Of a stretch of 46,638 nt of DNA, positions 25,799 through 32,842 are shown piece by piece. The DNA is taken from contig CANGEV010000019.1 of assembly GCA_947452995.1 (NCBI GenBank), forward strand, positions 1 to 46,638, given 5' to 3'. The position numbers and the translations under genes are program-made. Position 1 is the first letter of the stretch. Each line of letters starts with the position of its first letter. The notes below the pieces were generated by a model that was not told the DNA's origin, ran no database searches, and saw nothing but the letters and a program-made list of their open reading frames with translations. This DNA comes from Chitinophagales bacterium (lineage in GTDB: Bacteria > Bacteroidota > Bacteroidia > Chitinophagales > CAIODY01).

Positions 25799-26371
25799 AT
25801 GCAAACACTAAGTGATCAAGATTTGATTGCCCTTTATCAAAATGGCCAAGAAAGCTGTTTTGAAATTATTTACCATCGTCATAAAGACAAAATCTTTTTT
25901 TCAATTTTAGCCAAGATTGGAGATAATGATATTAGTAATGACGTTTTTCAGGAAACCTTCATAAAAATCATCGATAACATAAAAAAGAAAAATTACGATG
26001 AAAAAGGGAAGTTTATAAACTGGGCTTTAAGAATCGCAAACAATGCCTGTATGGATCATTATCGATCTATTCAACGTAAACGAATCAATTATGTGGAAAA
26101 TGAAACTATTTTTCTAAAAATTGAAACAGATTTAAATAGTAGTGTTGAAAATCAGTTAATTAATAGAGAATGTTCCACAATGATGCATACTCTTCTGAAT
26201 TACCTGGATGAAGATCAAAAAACAGTATTATACCTACGCTATTTTGAAAAATTAAGCTTTTTGGAAATAGCTACTAAAACTGGTATTAATGTGAATACCT
26301 GTTTAGGTAGAATGAGATACGCATTAAAAAATCTTCATAAAATAATGCTCGAAAAAAAATTAGAGCTCTGA
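25799..26371 (+). CDS. ECF-type RNA polymerase sigma factor
   Basis: 190 residues. Sigma region 2 has ALYQNGQESCFEIIYHRHKDKIF, SNDVFQETFIKIIDNI and INWALRIANNACMDHYRS. Region 4 has LDEDQKTVLYLRYFEKLSFLEIATKTGINVNTCLGRMRYALKNL, a helix-turn-helix that recognises the -35 element. It directs RNA polymerase to a small regulon. No FecR or other anti-sigma gene is adjacent. The next open frame is a 49-residue protein 53 bp downstream. In Bacteroidota, ECF factors of this size without a partner are often expressed constitutively. Confidence 0.93.
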   Translation: MQTLSDQDLIALYQNGQESCFEIIYHRHKDKIFFSILAKIGDNDISNDVFQETFIKIIDNIKKKNYDEKGKFINWALRIANNACMDHYRSIQRKRINYVENETIFLKIETDLNSSVENQLINRECSTMMHTLLNYLDEDQKTVLYLRYFEKLSFLEIATKTGINVNTCLGRMRYALKNLHKIMLEKKLEL

Positions 26372-26424
26372 CAAAATAAAAGCATAAGGTCAAGCGTTTA
26401 TTATCTAAACCACCATCCCCGCCT

Positions 26425-26574
26425 ATGCTTAAATTTTACCAACAACTATTTTTGAAATACACATTTAATGGCTTTCAAAAAAATTCTTTTCAACCAGTTC
26501 TTCCTCAAAAAGCTAGTATCAAAAAGCAAACAGAACAAGCTATCTTAGCATATAGTAAGCTTTTGTTAAACTAG
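26425..26574 (+). CDS. Possible small protein between the sigma factor and nth
   Basis: 49 residues, ATG at 26425, TAG at 26572-26574. The sequence begins MLKFYQQLFLKYTFNGFQ and ends QAILAYSKLLLN: basic, with two short amphipathic helices and no membrane segment or motif. I recognise no family. The next gene, nth, begins 4 bp after the stop, which is operon-like spacing and favours translation. It could be chance in AT-rich DNA. Confidence 0.4.
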   Translation: MLKFYQQLFLKYTFNGFQKNSFQPVLPQKASIKKQTEQAILAYSKLLLN

Positions 26575-26578
26575 CACT

Positions 26579-27220
26579 ATGACTAAAAAAGAACGTTACA
26601 CGTTTATTCTTGATTATTTTGAAAAACACAATCCATCTCCCGAAACAGAATTATTCTATACCAACGGTTTTGAACTTGTTGTTGCTGTTAGTCTTTCTGC
26701 TCAGTGCACTGATAAACGTGTTAATCTGGTAACGCCAGCCCTTTTTAAAAAATTTCCAAGCCCTGAACTTTTAGCAAAAGCTTCCTTCGAAGAAGTTTTT
26801 AAACTCATTCGATCCATTTCCTACCCCAATAATAAGGCTAAACACCTCATTGGAATGGCTGAAATGCTCGTTAATAAATTTAACGCTGTAATCCCCGATA
26901 ATCTAAACGACCTTATCCAACTACCAGGTGTAGGTAGAAAGACTGCTAATGTGCTTCTTTCGGTCCTTTACAATCAAAATACAATGGCTGTGGATACGCA
27001 TGTCTTCCGGGTAAGCCACCGACTCGGTTTAGTAGCAAAGACAAAAAAAACACCTCAAGCAGTCGAATTAGAACTTTACAAACACATTCCCGCAGACAAA
27101 ATACCTTTTGCACATCATTGGTTGATTTTACACGGTCGTTACACGTGCCTCGCCCGCAGCCCCCTCTGCCCCTCTTGTCCTTTCCAAAATTTTTGTCCTT
27201 CTGCACATCGTAATCTATAA
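26579..27220 (+). CDS. nth: Endonuclease III (DNA glycosylase/AP lyase)
   Basis: 213 residues, the usual length. The helix-hairpin-helix LPGVGRKTANVL carries the catalytic Lys121, and Asp139 stands in VDTHVFRVSHRL. The C-terminal [4Fe-4S] motif is C-x6-C-x2-C-x5-C (Cys190, 197, 200, 206). It removes oxidised pyrimidines and cuts at abasic sites in base excision repair. The plus strand here is still C-rich (hand count 53 G to 79 C over 26581-26940), in contrast to genes to its right. It ends at the left edge of the proposed origin. Confidence 0.97.
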   Translation: MTKKERYTFILDYFEKHNPSPETELFYTNGFELVVAVSLSAQCTDKRVNLVTPALFKKFPSPELLAKASFEEVFKLIRSISYPNNKAKHLIGMAEMLVNKFNAVIPDNLNDLIQLPGVGRKTANVLLSVLYNQNTMAVDTHVFRVSHRLGLVAKTKKTPQAVELELYKHIPADKIPFAHHWLILHGRYTCLARSPLCPSCPFQNFCPSAHRNL

Positions 27221-27590
27221 TTACTATTATTATTTAAATAATCTTATCATTATTATTATGCTGTGGAAATGTAGAATAAGTTTTTTTAAAAAAGGGGTTT
27301 TCTATTCTTTTTTGACTTTACCAACATGTTATTTTTCTTGTTGTTTATTTCTAAGTTCGTATATATCGAGGTTTACACTGTTTATTAACTATGGTGGATA
27401 ACGTTGAATGTGTATAGTGAGTACGTCATTTTTTTTCACTTTTTCTGGTTCTTACTGTTGATTTCATTGTTGTAAATCACTACTTATTAGACGTTTTGTT
27501 TTCAAACACTACATTTGATTTTTATAGTGTGAATTAGTAGCCCTTATTCCACACGTTATACACCACTTATTAACTGTATATACACAGGTT
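27221..27590. other. oriC: Candidate chromosomal replication origin (oriC)
   Basis: 370 bp without a gene, very AT-rich. The left end (27221-27260) is almost pure A/T with ATT-triplet runs, as in a DNA-unwinding element. Six 9-mers differ by one base from TTWTNCACA: minus strand ATTTCCACA (27262-27270), TTATCCACC (27393-27401), CTATACACA (27409-27417); plus strand TATTCCACA (27545-27553), TTATACACC (27556-27564), ATATACACA (27578-27586). The 9-mer TTATTAACT occurs twice (27382, 27568). The strand bias of G over C changes sign in this neighbourhood, mnmG and dnaN lie to the right, and two parS-type sites follow within 4 kb. Exact limits are not determinable by eye. Confidence 0.65.
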
Positions 27591-28262
27591 ATGGAACTTA
27601 AAGAAATTGCGCAGTTGCTCAATGAGAAACATCAAACTCGTGAGCTAATCATTAATAATGCTCGTACCCAGTTCGATTCTTTTAAGGAACGTATTATTGA
27701 GTTTGTAACCAATCTTAATAAAGAACCTGCAACAAAAGATTTTCTTAGTTATAAGTTGAATGGCGATTTCGAGTTACAATTATTCTTCTGTGGTGAAGTT
27801 CTTATTTTCTCACTACACACTGATATGTTTATGTTTGACGATTCTCATTTTGTACATAATTTAAAATATGTCAAGGATGATCGTTCAAGATCTTATTGCT
27901 GTATAATCAAGGTTTATAATTTTCTTTTAGATTCTTTTCAATTCAATCGTCTTTATGATGTAGGGTACTTAATTGGTAGGGTGTTCATTAATAAGGACAA
28001 TCACTATTTCGTGGAAGGAAAACGTCAGCTTGGTTTCCTTTATAATGACTTTGAAAATGCGGAATTTAACGCTGTCAATCAAACACGTTTGGTAGAATCT
28101 TGTTTGCTCTATGCCATGGAATTTGATCTTTTAGTTCCTCCCTTTGATGAAGTAAAAGAAATACCTCTAGGTTTAAAATTAGAACAGCATGGTAATGCTG
28201 CTATTAAAACTGGTAAACGACTTGGTTTTAGGTTTAATGCAGATACTGACGTGACAGATTGA
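27591..28262 (+). CDS. Conserved hypothetical protein next to the origin
   Basis: 223 residues, soluble, no signal peptide. The N-terminus is an acidic helix (MELKEIAQLLNEKHQTRELIINNARTQFDSFKERI) and the core is alternating beta strand and helix with many aromatic residues (FCGEVLIFSLHTDMFMFDDSHFVHNLKYV, GRVFINKDNHYFVEGKRQLGFLYNDF). I do not recognise the family. It is followed by an RsbW-like ATPase gene whose start is 14 bp downstream, and by mnmG. A degenerate DnaA box ends 4 bp before its ATG, so DnaA could influence its expression. Confidence 0.75.
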   Translation: MELKEIAQLLNEKHQTRELIINNARTQFDSFKERIIEFVTNLNKEPATKDFLSYKLNGDFELQLFFCGEVLIFSLHTDMFMFDDSHFVHNLKYVKDDRSRSYCCIIKVYNFLLDSFQFNRLYDVGYLIGRVFINKDNHYFVEGKRQLGFLYNDFENAEFNAVNQTRLVESCLLYAMEFDLLVPPFDEVKEIPLGLKLEQHGNAAIKTGKRLGFRFNADTDVTD

Positions 28263-28276
28263 TTAAATCTGCTACT

Positions 28277-28708
28277 ATGACTCATAATTTAAGCTCAAAA
28301 GAATTAAATTTGGATAAACTTTCATACATTTTTAATTCTAAATCAGACTTTTATTCTCATTTAAATCAAATTTTAGCTGATTTGCATCCATTTCTAGCGG
28401 TTTATGATAGCCTAATGGGAAACGTGGAACTGGTATTGGGTGAAGCTATTAATAATGGTGTAACGCACGGCAATAAAGGTGATATTTCTAAGGATATTAA
28501 GGTTGATATTTGGTTAGATAATAGGGTTCTCTGTATCTGTGTAGAGGATCAAGGTGAGGGTTTTAATTTTAATAATATCCCTGATCCTACTTCTCCAGAG
28601 AACAGAGAAAAATTAACAGGTCGTGGGGTTTTCTTAATGAAATCATTAGCTGATTTAGTAGTCTTTGAAGGTAATGGTTCTAAGGTAGAGATCCATTTTA
28701 AGTTGTAA
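28277..28708 (+). CDS. RsbW/SpoIIAB-like ATP-binding protein
   Basis: 143 residues from the ATG at 28277. A TTG start at 28259 overlapping the previous gene is possible but less likely. It is a stand-alone GHKL ATPase domain of the HATPase_c_2 type: N box ELVLGEAINNGVTHGN, G1 box VEDQGEGFNF, G2 box GRGVFLMKSLAD. In Firmicutes such proteins are anti-sigma kinases in partner-switching. Single copies next to mnmG are frequent in Bacteroidota, and their partners there are not settled. No STAS-domain antagonist is visible nearby. Confidence 0.9.
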   Translation: MTHNLSSKELNLDKLSYIFNSKSDFYSHLNQILADLHPFLAVYDSLMGNVELVLGEAINNGVTHGNKGDISKDIKVDIWLDNRVLCICVEDQGEGFNFNNIPDPTSPENREKLTGRGVFLMKSLADLVVFEGNGSKVEIHFKL

Positions 28709-28724
28709 TGTTCCACGTGTAACA
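28709..28724. promoter_or_regulatory. parS: Candidate parS site 1
   Basis: TGTTCCACGTGTAACA fits TGTTNCACGTGNAACA at all 14 specified positions, the known ParB-binding consensus in its palindromic form. It starts right after the RsbW-like gene's stop codon and ends 8 bp before the mnmG start. It is about 1.1 kb from the proposed origin. Confidence 0.8.
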
Positions 28725-28732
28725 ATTTTTTT

Positions 28733-30592
28733 ATGCAATCAACGTACGATGTAATTGTAGTTGGTGCAGGGCATGCAGGCTGTGAAGCTGCTGCTGCTGC
28801 CGCCAATATGGGGTGTTCTGTGCTATTAATCACAATGAACATGCAAACTATCGCTCAAATGTCCTGTAATCCTGCCATGGGTGGTGTTGCAAAAGGTCAG
28901 ATTGTTCGAGAAATAGACGCTTTAGGTGGCTATTCTGGTATTGTATCAGACAAAAGTATGATTCAATTTAGAATGTTGAATCGTTCTAAAGGTCCGGCTA
29001 TGTGGTCCCCTCGAACACAGAATGATAGAATGTTATTCGCTTCAACGTGGAGGGAAATGTTGGAACAAACCCCTAACGTTGATTTCTGGCAGGATACGGT
29101 TAGTCATCTATTCATTGAGGATGGTAAGTTACGAGGGGTAATAAGTGGTTTGGGTATTACGTTTAGATCAAAAACTGTGGTTCTTACTAGCGGTACCTTT
29201 TTGAACGGAAAGATACATATTGGTGAAAAGCAGTTTGGAGGTGGTAGAATGTCTGAGCCTGGTGTGTATGGGTTGACTGAACAACTTGTTGATTTAGGAT
29301 TTCAATCTGATCGTTTGAAGACAGGAACACCTCCTCGTATCGATGGTAGATCTATCGATTATTCTAAAACAGAAATTCAAGAAGGTGATAAGGAAATTGT
29401 TGGGTTCTCTTATATGCCGGTCGACAAGCCTAAGACGCAACGTTGTTGTTGGATTACTTATACCAATCAGGACGTTCATGATATTCTTAAAACTGGTTTT
29501 GATAAGTCGCCGATGTATGCTGGTCGGATCGAAGGAGTGGGTCCTCGCTATTGCCCGAGTATAGAGGATAAAATCAATCGATTTGCTGACAAGGATCGTC
29601 ATCAGCTTTTTATCGAACCTGAAGGTTGGAATACAGTTGAAATTTACTTAAATGGTTTTAGTACTTCTTTACCAGAGGATGTTCAATTAAAGGCATTAAA
29701 ATTAATTCCTGGCTTAAATAACGTAAAATTGTTCAGACCTGGCTATGCAATTGAATATGATTACTTTCCGCCTACACAATTAAGTAAAACATTAGAAACC
29801 AAGCTTTTAGAAGGTCTATTTTTTGCAGGTCAAATAAATGGTACAACTGGCTATGAGGAAGCCGCTTGTCAAGGAATTATGGCTGGAATTAATGCTGCAC
29901 TTAAGGTTAATTCTAAGCCTGAATTTATATTAGATAGGTCAGAAGCCTATATTGGTGTTCTTATTGATGATTTAATTTCAAAAGGTACAGAGGAGCCATA
30001 TCGAATGTTTACCTCCAGGGCTGAGTTCAGAATGTTGTTACGTCAGGATAATGCCGATATTAGATTGACAGAAAGATCACATTCGATTGGCCTAGCTACA
30101 GACGAACGTTTTTCTTTAATGTCGAAGAAGCGTGAAGATGCTAAGGATTTGTTTGGGTTTATGGAGCAACATAAATTGGAGCCATCTGATGCTAATGATT
30201 TTTTAGTTGAACGTAATTCTGCACCATTGTCGCAACGTCAGAAGCTGGGACAGTTAGTTCTTAGGCCTAATCTTGGTATTAATGATTTTCGATTTTTTCC
30301 GTTGATCAAAGAGAAGTTGGATACACTAACAGACGCCTCGATAGAGTACGCGGAGATAGAGCATAAGTACAAGACATATATTCAGCACGAAGTAGAATTG
30401 GTTGATAAAATGAAGCGTTTGGAGCATTTAAAACTTCCTGATAGCTTGGATTATCGTTCGATTCAGTCGTTAAGTATGGAGGGAAGAGAGAAGTTGTCGC
30501 GGGTCAAGCCAGCAACATTGGGTCAAGCCAGCAGAATTAGTGGTGTAAGTCCTTCAGATATTTCCGTTTTAATGATCTTTATTGGTAGATAA
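28733..30592 (+). CDS. mnmG: tRNA uridine-5-carboxymethylaminomethyl synthesis enzyme MnmG (GidA)
   Basis: 619 residues, normal length. FAD-binding Rossmann motif [15 protein letters not shown] at about residues 5-19; further family marks are [51 protein letters not shown], and [18 protein letters not shown]. With MnmE it modifies the wobble uridine of certain tRNAs. Historically gidA is a neighbour of the replication origin in many bacteria, which fits the region at 27221. The plus strand is G-rich here (hand count 94 G to 65 C over 28741-29100), in contrast to nth. The next gene begins 1 bp after its stop. Confidence 0.98.
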   Translation: MQSTYDVIVVGAGHAGCEAAAAAANMGCSVLLITMNMQTIAQMSCNPAMGGVAKGQIVREIDALGGYSGIVSDKSMIQFRMLNRSKGPAMWSPRTQNDRMLFASTWREMLEQTPNVDFWQDTVSHLFIEDGKLRGVISGLGITFRSKTVVLTSGTFLNGKIHIGEKQFGGGRMSEPGVYGLTEQLVDLGFQSDRLKTGTPPRIDGRSIDYSKTEIQEGDKEIVGFSYMPVDKPKTQRCCWITYTNQDVHDILKTGFDKSPMYAGRIEGVGPRYCPSIEDKINRFADKDRHQLFIEPEGWNTVEIYLNGFSTSLPEDVQLKALKLIPGLNNVKLFRPGYAIEYDYFPPTQLSKTLETKLLEGLFFAGQINGTTGYEEAACQGIMAGINAALKVNSKPEFILDRSEAYIGVLIDDLISKGTEEPYRMFTSRAEFRMLLRQDNADIRLTERSHSIGLATDERFSLMSKKREDAKDLFGFMEQHKLEPSDANDFLVERNSAPLSQRQKLGQLVLRPNLGINDFRFFPLIKEKLDTLTDASIEYAEIEHKYKTYIQHEVELVDKMKRLEHLKLPDSLDYRSIQSLSMEGREKLSRVKPATLGQASRISGVSPSDISVLMIFIGR

Positions 30593-30593
30593 T

Positions 30594-30995
30594 ATGCAGA
30601 AAATAGAACACATTGGTATTGCGGTAGCTTCTTTGGAAGAAAGTATCCTTAAGTACGAGCTTTTGTTAGGTATAAAGTGCTATAAGGTAGAGGAAGTGGT
30701 GAGTGAGGCAGTGAAAACGGCCTTTTTCCTTGTTGGTGAGTCAAAAATTGAACTTTTGGAAGGTACAAATGAAGATTCTGTCATTTCAAAGTTCGTTTCC
30801 ACGAAAGGAGAAGGTATTCACCATATAGCTTATGGTGTTTCAGATATAAAGTCAGAAATGCAGCGCTTACGAGCAGAAGGTTTTAGAGTTCTGAACGAAG
30901 AACCTAAGGTTGGAGCAGATAATAAATGGGTTTGTTTTGTACACCCAAAGGATACAAAGGGTGTTTTGACAGAGTTATGTCAGGAAAGAGAATAA
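30594..30995 (+). CDS. mce: Methylmalonyl-CoA epimerase
   Basis: 133 residues from the ATG at 30594, one base after the mnmG stop. It belongs to the glyoxalase/VOC fold: KIEHIGIAVASLEESI at the start with a metal-binding His, a central GEGIHHIAYGVSDI with a second His, and a late GVLTELCQE with a Glu ligand. It interconverts the R and S forms of methylmalonyl-CoA in propionate and branched-chain degradation or propionate fermentation. No mutase gene is in the window. It ends 4 bp before candidate parS site 2. Confidence 0.92.
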   Translation: MQKIEHIGIAVASLEESILKYELLLGIKCYKVEEVVSEAVKTAFFLVGESKIELLEGTNEDSVISKFVSTKGEGIHHIAYGVSDIKSEMQRLRAEGFRVLNEEPKVGADNKWVCFVHPKDTKGVLTELCQERE

Positions 30996-30999
30996 AATT

Positions 31000-31015
31000 T
31001 GTTACACGTGGAACA
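31000..31015. promoter_or_regulatory. parS: Candidate parS site 2
   Basis: TGTTACACGTGGAACA is the exact reverse complement of site 1 at 28709 and fits TGTTNCACGTGNAACA at every specified position. It fills the 20-bp gap between two convergent stop codons (30995 and 31016). Confidence 0.8.
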
Positions 31016-31738
31016 TTAAACCTTGACAAGATAAATACCATGTAAAACAGGTACAACAGGGGCTGCATTTTCGATAAAGCAATATTCGAAATCAGCAGAG
31101 GCTCCTAGCGCTTTTAAGCGGTTGAAGTGGTTAGCCTTAGTATTATAAATATATAAATCTTTATTAATATTTTTATATAAATCAGCCATCATACGAGCGC
31201 TGTCATCTAGTAGGTTGAAATGTTCTTTAAGTCGATGCGCTAATCCTCCTGCGAATAGACTGTCTTCCATATTAACTCTGCCTTTCCATGCAGCACAGGC
31301 AATAAGAATAGACTGATTTCTTTCTTTAAGGTAGGCAGCAATGGCATCTATATTCACGAAAGCGCCAATTACAACTTGTGAAGCATCACCTTTTACCATA
31401 GAGAGAATTTTTGTTCCGTTGGTGGTGCTTAAAACAAGCGTTTTACCAAATACTTCTGGATTATGGTATAATAATGGCGAATTGGAATAATCGAAACCCT
31501 CTGGTGTTTTGGCATCCCGTTCGGCTGCAAGGATATGATTTTCCTTGCCACGATAAGTTAGACATTCATCAATACCAGCAACCGGTATAATGTTTTTTAC
31601 ACCATGGAACAATGCAGAGCACATAGTAGAGGTGGCTCGTAAAACGTCTACCACTACAACCGTTTTGTTTTGTAAATCGTGTTGGTAGAGTAAATCAGGG
31701 GAAAGACAAACTTCGATACCAGGTAATTTTTGTTCCAT
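31016..31738 (-). CDS. comB: 2-phosphosulfolactate phosphatase family protein (ComB)
   Basis: 240 residues. Family marks are TVVVVDVLRATSTMCSALFHGV near the N-terminus, AAERDAKTPEGFDYSNSP, LVLSTTNGTKIL and LIACAAWKGRVNMEDSLFAGGLAHRL. ComB hydrolyses 2-phospho-3-sulfolactate to sulfolactate in coenzyme M synthesis of methanogens. In bacteria it also serves sulfolactate or sulfonate-lipid metabolism. No other coenzyme M gene is visible. Its start is 47 bp from the divergent gene at 31786, with back-to-back -7 boxes between them. Confidence 0.92.
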   Translation of the reverse strand: MEQKLPGIEVCLSPDLLYQHDLQNKTVVVVDVLRATSTMCSALFHGVKNIIPVAGIDECLTYRGKENHILAAERDAKTPEGFDYSNSPLLYHNPEVFGKTLVLSTTNGTKILSMVKGDASQVVIGAFVNIDAIAAYLKERNQSILIACAAWKGRVNMEDSLFAGGLAHRLKEHFNLLDDSARMMADLYKNINKDLYIYNTKANHFNRLKALGASADFEYCFIENAAPVVPVLHGIYLVKV

Positions 31739-31765
31739 GTGTAAACTTCTTTAATAAAGCGACTG

Positions 31766-31781
31766 CAAAAATATAAATTTG
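31766..31781. promoter_or_regulatory. Back-to-back divergent promoters
   Basis: On the minus strand TATTTTTG (31773-31766) and on the plus strand TAAATTTG (31774-31781) both fit the Bacteroidota -7 box TAnnTTTG and touch each other. The plus-strand box ends 4 bp before the ATG at 31786, which would make that transcript leaderless or nearly so. The minus-strand box would serve comB. No clear -33 element is seen. Confidence 0.5.
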
Positions 31782-31785
31782 TAGC

Positions 31786-32118
31786 ATGAACCTACAACTA
31801 GAATTTGAATGGGGTAAACTAAAAAATCGTTTACAAGAACAATTCGGTGCTAACCCAGAGATGGAAGTGATCCTTTTTTTAATCGGTGTTCGAGAATACG
31901 GTAAAATAAAATCCGTTTACACCAAAGAAGAGAAGGTAGATTTAATGCATATTGCAACCTGCCGCGTATTGAGTCAGGAAGGTTTTTTTGAATTAGAATT
32001 TACTGACCAAGACGGATGGCCTCATTATCGTGCTACGGCCAAACAAAAACCAAACAATCTAGAAGAACAGGAAATTCTGCTTAAAAGAAATATAATTAAT
32101 TATTTTAATGCTATTTAA
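31786..32118 (+). CDS. Conserved hypothetical protein
   Basis: 110 residues, acidic and soluble. It opens with LQLEFEWGKLKNRLQEQFG and continues with EMEVILFLIGVREYGKIKSVYTKEEKVDLMHIATCRVLSQEGFFELEF and PHYRATAKQKPNNLEEQEILLKRNIINYF. I do not recognise a domain, but the smooth amino-acid use and tight coupling to the cyclophilin gene (1-bp gap) make it real. Its role is unknown. Confidence 0.75.
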   Translation: MNLQLEFEWGKLKNRLQEQFGANPEMEVILFLIGVREYGKIKSVYTKEEKVDLMHIATCRVLSQEGFFELEFTDQDGWPHYRATAKQKPNNLEEQEILLKRNIINYFNAI

Positions 32119-32119
32119 T

Positions 32120-32842
32120 ATGAAAAGACTGATTGCCACCTCAACGCTTTTGTTATGCATCTTTACCTTATTTTCTTTTGCTAAGAAAAGACAACATTTG
32201 CCTACCGAAATAAGCATTCAAACTAATATGGGTGAAATCGTTGTTCTGTTGTATGACGAGACACCGAAGCATCGAGATAATTTTATCAAGATGGTTAAAA
32301 ACCATTCGTATGATTCTTTGCTGTTTCACCGTGTGATCCAAAATTTCATGATACAAGGGGGTGATCCTGATTCCAAAAAAGCATTGCCGGGAACAATGCT
32401 CGGCAACGGAGAAATGCCAGGAGGCAGAATTCCTGCAGAATTCAGTACGAGAATCATTCATAAAAAAGGCGCCTTGGCAGCCGCTCGTGATAATAATCCT
32501 GAAATGGCAAGTAGTAATTGTCAGTTTTATATTGTTCAAGGTCGTGTCTTCAACGAACAACAATTGCATTCGATGGAACAAAAACGCGGAACACCTTATA
32601 CAGCGGAACAAATCAACACGTATAAAACGATAGGAGGAACACCTCATTTAGATATGGGCTATACCGTATTCGGAGAAGTGGTTAAAGGATTAGAAGTGGT
32701 TGATAAAATTGCGGCTGTTGCACGTGACGCAAATGATCGCCCAAACACTGATGTAAGAATTATCAGTATGCGCATTATCGAACCTAAGAAAAATAAATTC
32801 TTTAAAAATCCTGCTTATATCGTTCCTTCAAGCGGGCACTAG
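32120..32842 (+). CDS. Peptidylprolyl isomerase, cyclophilin type, exported
   Basis: 240 residues from the ATG at 32120, one base after the previous stop. A signal peptide (MKRLIATSTLLLCIFTLFSFA) sends it to the periplasm. The cyclophilin domain contains NMGEIVVLLYDETPKHRDNFIKMV, FHRVIQNFMIQGGDPD, NNPEMASSNCQFYIVQG and YTVFGEVVKGLEVVDKI. An insertion of about 30 residues (NEQQLHSMEQKRGTPYTAEQINTYKTIGG) sits before the final strands, as in other Bacteroidota cyclophilins. It helps prolyl isomerisation in exported proteins. Its last 41 bp overlap the 3' end of the opposite-strand M1 peptidase gene. Confidence 0.93.
   Translation: MKRLIATSTLLLCIFTLFSFAKKRQHLPTEISIQTNMGEIVVLLYDETPKHRDNFIKMVKNHSYDSLLFHRVIQNFMIQGGDPDSKKALPGTMLGNGEMPGGRIPAEFSTRIIHKKGALAAARDNNPEMASSNCQFYIVQGRVFNEQQLHSMEQKRGTPYTAEQINTYKTIGGTPHLDMGYTVFGEVVKGLEVVDKIAAVARDANDRPNTDVRIISMRIIEPKKNKFFKNPAYIVPSSGH

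Noticed and set aside
27127-27142. CACGTG in nth as a third parS
   Set aside because: At least four mismatches to the consensus outside the core and inside coding sequence for conserved residues.
32168-32647. 159-codon open frame on the minus strand opposite the cyclophilin gene
   Set aside because: Shadow of a clear cyclophilin gene; low-complexity Phe/Ile/Arg composition.
32716-32731. TGTTGCACGTGACGCA in the cyclophilin gene as a parS
   Set aside because: Two mismatches in the right half and inside coding sequence; possible weak site but no better than chance.
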